NCBI GenBank assembly: GCA_029261965.1
Contig: JAJDAH010000275.1
Span: 1 to 46,157 of the forward strand
DNA from: Polyangiaceae bacterium
GTDB taxonomy: Bacteria; Myxococcota_A; Polyangia; Polyangiales; Polyangiaceae
Reading direction: 5' to 3'
DNA: 46,157 nt
The notes under the pieces were generated by a model that was not told the DNA's origin, made no database searches, and saw only the letters and a program-made list of their open reading frames with translations. The position numbers and the translations under genes are program-made. Shown piece after piece: positions 40,529 to 46,157 of this stretch (within the stretch, counting starts at the first letter, position 1; each line of letters opens with the position of its first letter).

Positions 40529-42559
40529 TCAGTTGATCACGACGGTTTTTCCAACCGTCTTGGCACCGCCGCTGAACGGAGGGATCCGGGCGCGACGCAT
40601 GGTCGCGGCTATGCAACCGCCGGTCGGCGTGCCGGCGAATGGGGGTCCGCTGACGACTGCATTGGTCACGCGGCCTGACGGCGCGAAGGTGACGGTGACT
40701 CGAGCGCGTCCACTCGGGTCGCTGGCCTTGCGACAGCCTGACGCCTGCGCCGCTGCGCTCCCGAGAGCGGCGGCTGCAGCACCCTTGTCGAACGGATTCT
40801 CACCGCCTTTGGGTTTGTCGGGCGTTTTGGGAGGGTCCGAGCCCGGCGCCGGCGCCGACGGTTCGGGCTTCGACGGTTTGTCCGGTTCAGGGGCGGGCTT
40901 TTCCGGGGCTTCGGGTTTTTCCGGCTTGTCGGGGACGGCCGGTGCCACCGGGTCGCCGGTGCTCGGCGGAGTGGAACCGCCCGACGTCCCAAGCAATCTC
41001 GACGGCTCGCTCGGCGAGGCTGGTTCCGAGGGTTCTTCGCTCGGCTCCTCCGTTGGCTCCTCGCTGGGTTCCGTCGTCGGCTCGGCGGTTGGCTCCTCCG
41101 TGGGCGAGCTCGGATTCTCCGGTGGCACTTCGGAAGTCTCGGCCGGCGTATTCACGGCGACCGGGCCATCGGTCGTTCGCATGCCGAACCAGTACACGCC
41201 AAACGCCACTGCTGCGGCGATCCCGATGAGCAGAACTGCCGAAGGCCCCTTCTTCTTTTCTTCGGCGGGTTCGACCGCCACCGGAGCGTCGGCCTCGGCG
41301 GCTGTGGCGACCATCGCTGGCCGTTTTTCTGGGGCTGCCTCCTTGCTCTCCTCTTCCTTTTTCGTTTCCTCCGGACCGTCGTCGACAGGTTCGGGCGGCG
41401 CCTCGTTTCCGAGTTCCGCCAGATCGACTCCTTGGCCTCGGGCTGCAGTGACGCTCTCGCCCGTTGAAGTGGCGAGGCCGAGCACGTCTTCGCCGACGCG
41501 CTCGGAGTCCTCGGTCTTGGTGCCGGCGAGGGACTTGAGGGCGGGCGGTTTCGGTGGTTTTGGGCCCGCGTCGTCGCCGCGTTTCTTGAGCGGCGGCGGC
41601 TTCGGTAGCGCGGGCTTGGGCGACTCGTCGTTGTTGGCGTCGCTCGCGCTAGCGGTTGGCGAAGGCGGTTTCGGAGGCTCCGGCATCTTGCGCGGTGGCG
41701 GCGCAGGTTTTGCTGGCTCCGGTTTCTTGGCGCCCTTGCCCGGCGCAGGCGGCTTCGGAAGCTCTGCCTTTTTCGGTTCCGCCTTCTTCATCGCCGGCGG
41801 CTTCGGAAACTCCCTCTTCCCCTCGGACTTTTTGATCTCGGGCGGGACAGGCAGTCCGACCTTCGTGCCACCCGGCACGTTGCGCGCCGGCGGTGGGCGA
41901 GGCGGATCCGGAGACTTGCCCATCGTGCCCGGCGCCAATGCCACGGCTCCGCTACTCGTGATCTCCTCGACGCTATCGGGATTGAGAGACTCAGGCTCGA
42001 TGCTGATCGGTGCCTCTTCCTCGCTGTCGGGTGGCGAATCAGCTTTCTTGCCGAGGCTCATTCCCGTTCCGAGGAAACCGCCGGTGGCTTGAGCGCGCTG
42101 GGCCTGGCTGACCGCGAGGCGGAGCTCGGCAACCGCGCTGAGCGGGAGCCAATCATCCATGCCATCGCGCCAGACGATCGTCTCTTCGTCGATGGTGCCT
42201 TTCAGGAGTGCGTCGGCGATTTGGCCGCTGCTCATCTCGCGGTCGTCATCGTCGCCGAAGCTAATCAGCCAAAGGTCGTCGGCTTGGTCGTCACTGCCGC
42301 CCCCGAGCGAGAGTGGGACTGTCGGGGTTGGCTCGAGCTCGTTTCCGCTGGACTTGAGCATGCCCGGGCCGGCGAGCGGCACTGTCGGGGTTTGCCCTGG
42401 TGGCGAGTCGTCCGCCATCACCGTGCCGTCTACCTGGATGCCGGCCCTGCATGACTTGCATTTGATGGTGACGACGCGCCCCTTCACCTTGCGGGTGTAC
42501 AGGTCCTCCGTCAGGGCGAACTTCGCGTCGCACTTGTCGCATTTCACCTCGAACGGCAT
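40529..42559 (-). CDS. GltJ (AgmX)-like zinc-ribbon/GYF/TM/TonB-like-end protein
   Basis: 676 residues in a modular order. A zinc ribbon uses C7/C10 and C34/C37. A GYF_2 domain spans about 93-148 (LWLISFG, IVWRDGMDDWLPLS). A long Pro/Lys/Glu-rich cytoplasmic linker (about 165-435) leads to a single transmembrane helix (about 437-458). A Pro/Glu/Ser-rich periplasmic stalk precedes a C-terminal AgmX/TonB-like domain (about 590-676, with RVTVTFAPSGRV and MRRARIPPF, and two Cys). This order matches GltJ/AgmX, the inner-membrane gliding-motility component of M. xanthus that binds MglA through its zinc-ribbon/GYF region. Gliding function is inferred; no other glt genes are adjacent. Confidence 0.85.
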   Translation of the reverse strand: MPFEVKCDKCDAKFALTEDLYTRKVKGRVVTIKCKSCRAGIQVDGTVMADDSPPGQTPTVPLAGPGMLKSSGNELEPTPTVPLSLGGGSDDQADDLWLISFGDDDDREMSSGQIADALLKGTIDEETIVWRDGMDDWLPLSAVAELRLAVSQAQRAQATGGFLGTGMSLGKKADSPPDSEEEAPISIEPESLNPDSVEEITSSGAVALAPGTMGKSPDPPRPPPARNVPGGTKVGLPVPPEIKKSEGKREFPKPPAMKKAEPKKAELPKPPAPGKGAKKPEPAKPAPPPRKMPEPPKPPSPTASASDANNDESPKPALPKPPPLKKRGDDAGPKPPKPPALKSLAGTKTEDSERVGEDVLGLATSTGESVTAARGQGVDLAELGNEAPPEPVDDGPEETKKEEESKEAAPEKRPAMVATAAEADAPVAVEPAEEKKKGPSAVLLIGIAAAVAFGVYWFGMRTTDGPVAVNTPAETSEVPPENPSSPTEEPTAEPTTEPSEEPTEEPSEEPSEPASPSEPSRLLGTSGGSTPPSTGDPVAPAVPDKPEKPEAPEKPAPEPDKPSKPEPSAPAPGSDPPKTPDKPKGGENPFDKGAAAAALGSAAAQASGCRKASDPSGRARVTVTFAPSGRVTNAVVSGPPFAGTPTGGCIAATMRRARIPPFSGGAKTVGKTVVIN

Positions 42560-42629
42560 GGGGTCGGAGCGTACAACGGCATTCCTTGGCAGGAAAATCC
42601 ACCAGGTCCGCGTCAGAACACCGCCTTTT

Positions 42630-42662
42630 CTGGGCCTGATCCGCGATCAGCGTGCGGCCCAG
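42630..42662. promoter_or_regulatory. Nested inverted repeat in the divergent spacer
   Basis: Outer arms CTGGGCC (42630-42636) and GGCCCAG (42656-42662) enclose inner arms TGATC/GATCA (42637-42641, 42645-42649) around CGC, with a 6-base bulge. It sits in the 275-base spacer between the GltJ-like and CAP genes (42560-42834), where I see no gene. Operator or leader structure for either is possible. Confidence 0.4.
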
Positions 42663-42834
42663 GGCTCCGTTTGGCTGCCATGTCCCTGGAATTTTTCGTC
42701 AGGACTGCCCGGCCGATCCGCGTTGGGATCGCAATTTTTCGCCCCCCCGGGAATGCGAAACGCGCCTGTCGCTTCGATGTGGGGATGGGTGGGACCAAGG
42801 CCTAGCATTCCTGACATCGGTTCTGCGGAGGGCC

Positions 42835-43689
42835 ATGATGAACTTCAGCAAGCTCGTTCCAATCGCGTTCTCGGTCGGTCTCGGCGTCGCTGCTTGTGGC
42901 AGCGCTGACGACGGTGCCGAACGCTTCGATTTCGGTCCTACAGGTGGCGTCGCTCAAGGTTGCATCGCGCCGAGTTGCGGCACGTGCCAGACCTGCATTT
43001 CTCAATGCCTGTGCGCCGGCGCACAGCTCGAGCAGTGTGTGGCGCAATGCGAAGGTGCCGTCGCCGGTCCTCAGGAATGCTCGCAAGCCCAAGGATGCTT
43101 CGACGTCTGCTTCTGCAGCAGCGGCGACGCGGCGCTCTGCGAATTCCAATGCCGAACGCCGGAGCCGCCCCCACCCTCGACGCCTCCACCCGGCCAGCCT
43201 CCACCTCCCGCCCAGCCTCCCGTGAGCGCGGGCTGCGGAGGCAATGACGGCAGCGCGTGGGATGGACAGTGGCAATCGTTCGAGTGTGAGGTGCTGACAC
43301 TCACCAATCAGCGTCGAGCCCAGGGCGGTAACTGCGGAGGGCAGCAGTTCGGTCCCTCCGGTCCGCTAGAGATGCAAGCTCAGCTTCGTCAATCCGCCCG
43401 TGGTCACTCCGCCGACATGGCGAACCAGGGCTTCTTCGACCACAACAATCCGAATACCGGCACGAATCCGTTTCAACGGATGCAGGCGGCAGGTTTCCAG
43501 GGTCAAACGATGGGCGAGAATATCGCTGCCGGCCAACCGACGCCGCAATCGGTCGTCGATGGCTGGATGAATAGCCCCGGTCACTGCAAGAACATCCTGA
43601 ACGGTGGCTACCGCTTCATCGGTATCGGGTACTTCTTCTCGCCGACCGATCAGTACCGCCACATGTGGACGCAGAACTTCGGCGGCTGA
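42835..43689 (+). CDS. CAP (SCP/PR1)-domain lipoprotein with Cys-rich N-terminus
   Basis: 284 residues from ATG 42835 (ATG 42838 fits GGAG equally well). Signal peptide ending VAAC. An N-terminal module has around 16 cysteines (CGTCQTCISQCLC and onwards), followed by a Pro-rich linker (about 112-134). A CAP domain fills the rest: LTLTNQRRAQ, GHSADMANQGFFDHNNP, GENIAAG, VVDGWMNSPGHCKNIL and WTQNFGG. The two metal-binding His and two Glu/Asp positions of bacterial CAP proteins appear present. These are secreted proteins of varied and mostly unknown function. It converges with the next gene with only six bases between. Confidence 0.92.
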   Translation: MMNFSKLVPIAFSVGLGVAACGSADDGAERFDFGPTGGVAQGCIAPSCGTCQTCISQCLCAGAQLEQCVAQCEGAVAGPQECSQAQGCFDVCFCSSGDAALCEFQCRTPEPPPPSTPPPGQPPPPAQPPVSAGCGGNDGSAWDGQWQSFECEVLTLTNQRRAQGGNCGGQQFGPSGPLEMQAQLRQSARGHSADMANQGFFDHNNPNTGTNPFQRMQAAGFQGQTMGENIAAGQPTPQSVVDGWMNSPGHCKNILNGGYRFIGIGYFFSPTDQYRHMWTQNFGG

Positions 43690-43695
43690 TTGGAT

Positions 43696-44418
43696 TTAGC
43701 GCTTTCGCGCCAGCAGGTGCGCCCCGGCCTCGACGGCGACGAGCATCGCTTCGTGGGCGCCGTCCGGCGGGACCTCGTCCTCGCCGAGCACACGGACGGT
43801 CAATAGCGCCCGATCTTCGAGCGACGGAATGACCGAGACTCGCAAGGCCTGGCGAGTTCGCACATTGGTCGACGATTTTGGGTCCAGGCGGGCCTTGAGT
43901 GCCTCGGGAAAATCCGTTCGCACCGTGGGCTCGTCGATGTCCTCTCGGATCGTCGGGTTAGGATCGGTGACGCTGGGCGCTTCGAAGCTGGGCGGCGGGT
44001 TCTGAGCTTCGACTCCGACTTCCGGTGCCGGACGCCTGTCTCGGCCCTCGAAGTCCGGGTTGTGGCTGACCGCGGTGCGGGTCAGGCTGCCGCGCCGCCG
44101 AGGCCCTTTTTTTTTCGGTGCAGATGGCTCGCCGCCACCCGGCATCGTGGCCACGACGCTCGCGCTGGTCGACTCCATCGGAGGCGGTGGCATCGACGGA
44201 GGGATCTTGAGTTCGGTCGCGAGATCCGCCGCGGCCCGAGCAAGGTCGACCGCACGCGAATCGTTGCCTTTGTCACCAGCGGTTTCTGCCGCCCTCCGAA
44301 TCCAGCGGATTGCCTCTCTGGCGTCCCCCCGCGCCCAAAGCGCGCTCGCAGTTTCCAGCGCCCAGCCGACGTCTTCTCCGTCGTCGGGCCGAGGCTCGGG
44401 AAAGGCGACCTCGCTCAT
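43696..44418 (-). CDS. Hypothetical protein with TPR-like N-terminus
   Basis: 240 residues from the ATG at 44418; a frame to 44490 overlaps the cystathionine beta-synthase end and is Arg-rich. The first ~75 residues form two helical pairs (GWALETASALWARGDAREAIRWIRRAAETA, DSRAVDLARAAADLATEL) like a single tetratricopeptide unit. A disordered Pro/Ser/Lys-rich stretch follows. The C-terminal third (ALRVSVIPSLEDRALLTVRVL) looks like a small alpha/beta domain. There is no signal peptide or membrane segment. Myxobacterial proteins with this layout are uncharacterised. Confidence 0.65.
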   Translation of the reverse strand: MSEVAFPEPRPDDGEDVGWALETASALWARGDAREAIRWIRRAAETAGDKGNDSRAVDLARAAADLATELKIPPSMPPPPMESTSASVVATMPGGGEPSAPKKKGPRRRGSLTRTAVSHNPDFEGRDRRPAPEVGVEAQNPPPSFEAPSVTDPNPTIREDIDEPTVRTDFPEALKARLDPKSSTNVRTRQALRVSVIPSLEDRALLTVRVLGEDEVPPDGAHEAMLVAVEAGAHLLARKR

Positions 44419-44486
44419 TCTAGGCGTTTTTACCACAGCCGCTCGCCGTGGGTTCCGTTGAATCGCGAGCCCCCGGGAGCGGGCCG

Positions 44487-45893
44487 TCACTCGGGCGCGG
44501 GAATTGGCGCTACGGAGGCGGGGTGCATTGCCCTGTCGGCGAGGTAGCTGATGAGGTCGATCTTGGTGACGAGGCCCGTGAGCAGGTTGTCTTCGAGCAC
44601 GAGAGCGACTTTGGCGTCATTGAGGACTCCTTGGAGGAGCTCGATCTTCGTGTCCGGCGAAACTGTTGCGTAGTCGCTCTCGATCAAATCGCGGATCGGG
44701 CTATCCGCGGTTCCTTCCCCAGAGACCAAGTGCCGGAGCAAGTCGACCTCGTGAACGATGCCCATTAGCTGCGTACCGTCGAGGACCGGGAGTTGGCTGA
44801 TGCCGAGGGATTTGAGCGTGCCGGCGACCTCGTTGACGGACATGTCCGGGGAGGCCTTGACGACGTTGCTCGACTTGCCGCGCAGCATGTCGCGCACGGT
44901 ACCGAGGCCAGGCACGTCTGCGAGGAATCCGTTGGCGCGCATCCAGTTGTCGTTGAAGATTTTCGAGAGGTACTTCTGCGCGCCATCGGCTGCCAAGACG
45001 AGGATGTTCTCCTTTTTGCCCGAAGCTTTGGCGTACTTGATTGCTCCCGCTACCGTCGCGCCGCTCGATCCGCCGACGTACAGTCCTTCGAGACGCACTA
45101 GCTCGCGCGTCATGAGAAAACACTCCTTGTCGTCTACCCGAACGACGTCGTCGAGTACGTCGAGATTCATCGTGCTTGGCAAGAAATCTTCGCCGATGCC
45201 TTCGACCTTGTAGGCGAACGCCTTGGTCATTCGACCGGTCTTGACGAAGTCGTAATAGAGCGACCCGACGGGGTCGACGCCGACGAGCTTGATGCCCGGC
45301 TTCTTTTCCTTCAGGACCTGGCCGCAGCCGCTGATCGTCCCACCTGTGCCCATGCCGGCGACGAACACGTCCAGGTCTTCGCCGCATTGCTCCCAGATCT
45401 CTGGTCCAGTGGAGAGAACGTGGGCCTCTGGGTTCGAGGGGTTGTGGTACTGGTTTGCGTAGAAATTGTTCGGGATCTCTTCGGTGAGACGTTTGGCAAC
45501 CGAGTAGTAGCTGCGTGGATCTTCGGGCTCCACCGCCGTCGGGGTCACCACGACGCGCGCTCCAAGAGCACGGAGTGAGTCGACCTTCTCTTGGCTCATC
45601 TTGTCCGGCATCACGAACACGCACTTGTAGCCGCGCACCGCAGCTTGAAGAGCCAACGAGAACCCGGTGTTGCCGCTCGTCGCCTCGATGATAGTTCCAC
45701 CGGGCGAGAGCCCTGCTTCCTCCGCGCGTCGAATCATGTTGCCGGCGACACGATCCTTGTGGCTTCCGCCGGGGTTCAAGAACTCGCACTTGACGTAGAT
45801 GTCGGCGGCGAGCCCTTCGGTGACGCGGTGGAGCTTCACGATCGGTGTGTTTCCGATCGCGTCTGTGATGTGGGGGACGGCGCCTTTCATCAT
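44487..45893 (-). CDS. cbs: Cystathionine beta-synthase with C-terminal CBS pair
   Basis: 468 residues from the ATG at 45893, with GGAG eight bases upstream. It condenses homocysteine (or serine/cysteine) in the transsulfuration pathway. The PLP lysine is K46 (NPGGSHKDR) and [11 protein letters not shown] is the substrate/PLP loop. GTGGTISG binds the phosphate. Two CBS domains lie at about 340-465 ([21 protein letters not shown] and [18 protein letters not shown]), which in the family bind adenosyl ligands and regulate activity. The heme-binding N-terminus of animal enzymes is missing, as usual in bacteria. Cysteine synthase with CBS domains is the main alternative. Confidence 0.93.
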   Translation of the reverse strand: MMKGAVPHITDAIGNTPIVKLHRVTEGLAADIYVKCEFLNPGGSHKDRVAGNMIRRAEEAGLSPGGTIIEATSGNTGFSLALQAAVRGYKCVFVMPDKMSQEKVDSLRALGARVVVTPTAVEPEDPRSYYSVAKRLTEEIPNNFYANQYHNPSNPEAHVLSTGPEIWEQCGEDLDVFVAGMGTGGTISGCGQVLKEKKPGIKLVGVDPVGSLYYDFVKTGRMTKAFAYKVEGIGEDFLPSTMNLDVLDDVVRVDDKECFLMTRELVRLEGLYVGGSSGATVAGAIKYAKASGKKENILVLAADGAQKYLSKIFNDNWMRANGFLADVPGLGTVRDMLRGKSSNVVKASPDMSVNEVAGTLKSLGISQLPVLDGTQLMGIVHEVDLLRHLVSGEGTADSPIRDLIESDYATVSPDTKIELLQGVLNDAKVALVLEDNLLTGLVTKIDLISYLADRAMHPASVAPIPAPE

Positions 45894-45990
45894 GGCTTTG
45901 CTCCGTGGAGCTTCCCACCTGCGGTCCGGCGGGCCAAGGGGCAATCGGGCCACGCTCTGCGATCTCTCGCAACCAGCGGTAGGATGGGGC

Positions 45991-46157
45991 ATGAAGATCG
46001 CCAACAAGGTCGCGGTGGTTACCGGTGGAGCGAGTGGCATTGGCCGCGGCCTGTGTCGAAAGTTCGCCGCCGAAGGAGCGCGGGCCGTCGTAGTCGCCGA
46101 TCGCGACGCTCGAGGCGCCGCGGAGGTTGCCGCAGATATCGGGGGATCGGCGCTGGC
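45991..46157 (+). CDS. Short-chain dehydrogenase/reductase, partial at window end
   Basis: An open frame of 55 codons running off the window edge. It starts [21 protein letters not shown], which is the N-terminal beta strand and TGxxxGIG cofactor loop of the SDR family; [14 protein letters not shown] is the next strand and cofactor-selecting loop (D prefers NAD). It is divergent from the cystathionine beta-synthase gene, with 97 bases between starts. The substrate cannot be judged from the part seen. Confidence 0.85.
   Translation, partial: MKIANKVAVVTGGASGIGRGLCRKFAAEGARAVVVADRDARGAAEVAADIGGSAL

Noticed and set aside
40533-42092. 519-codon open frame on the plus strand opposite the GltJ-like gene
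   Set aside because: Ser/Gly/Ala low-complexity mirror of a Pro/Glu/Lys-rich coding region; the minus-strand protein has recognisable zinc-ribbon, GYF and TonB-like domains.

Overview
The window is GC-rich, densely packed chromosomal DNA. It carries about 40 protein-coding genes and no recognisable RNA gene, insertion sequence, phage gene or CRISPR array. Several features point to a myxobacterium (Myxococcota, perhaps Polyangiales; the rank is my inference): lipoproteins with Gly-rich linkers and Cys-rich modules, AgmX/PglI-type C-terminal domains, a FrzS-like pseudo-receiver/coiled-coil protein, and a GltJ (AgmX)-like zinc-ribbon/GYF protein. Mean composition and gene packing look uniform, so I see no sign of a recent island.

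Layout. 1-8.8 kb: a partial VWA lipoprotein, an HDOD protein, a secreted serine hydrolase with a tandem palindromic operator, an acyl-CoA dehydrogenase, three lipoproteins (one with an FGE/SUMF1 fold), and an ECF sigma/FecR pair. 9-13.5 kb: nucleoside salvage (purine nucleoside phosphorylase and cytidine deaminase), the FrzS-like protein and hisIE. 13.7-20.3 kb: a three-gene set in which two large lipoproteins, each combining beta-propeller-like repeats with c-type heme motifs, flank an exported HEAT-repeat protein. 20.4-26.3 kb: a membrane spermidine-synthase-like protein, translationally coupled to a multi-pass membrane protein fused to a SAM methyltransferase, then a highly acidic single-pass protein. 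26.4-35 kb: rsgA, a GMC oxidoreductase with a small membrane partner, a quinone-type MDR reductase, DUF1330, TerB-like and Gly-rich proteins, DUF1232, a thiolase and an SGNH hydrolase. 35-42.6 kb: a minus-strand run of alpha/beta hydrolase, GNAT, DedA-like protein, a transaldolase-glucose-6-phosphate isomerase fusion, cutA and the GltJ-like protein. 42.8-46.2 kb: a CAP-domain lipoprotein, an unknown protein, cystathionine beta-synthase and the start of an SDR.

The best candidate for an undescribed system is 13752-20276, a putative cell-envelope redox assembly. It has propeller-like repeats, two CxxCH motifs in the first protein, and one CxxCH plus atypical CX4CH/CX8CH motifs in the second. 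The region directly after it (20430-25318) is a second candidate: two membrane proteins with methyltransferase-fold domains whose genes overlap by ATGA. Neighbouring convergent genes almost never leave room for a terminator, and several divergent genes share tiny or no spacers, so transcript overlap is probably common here.
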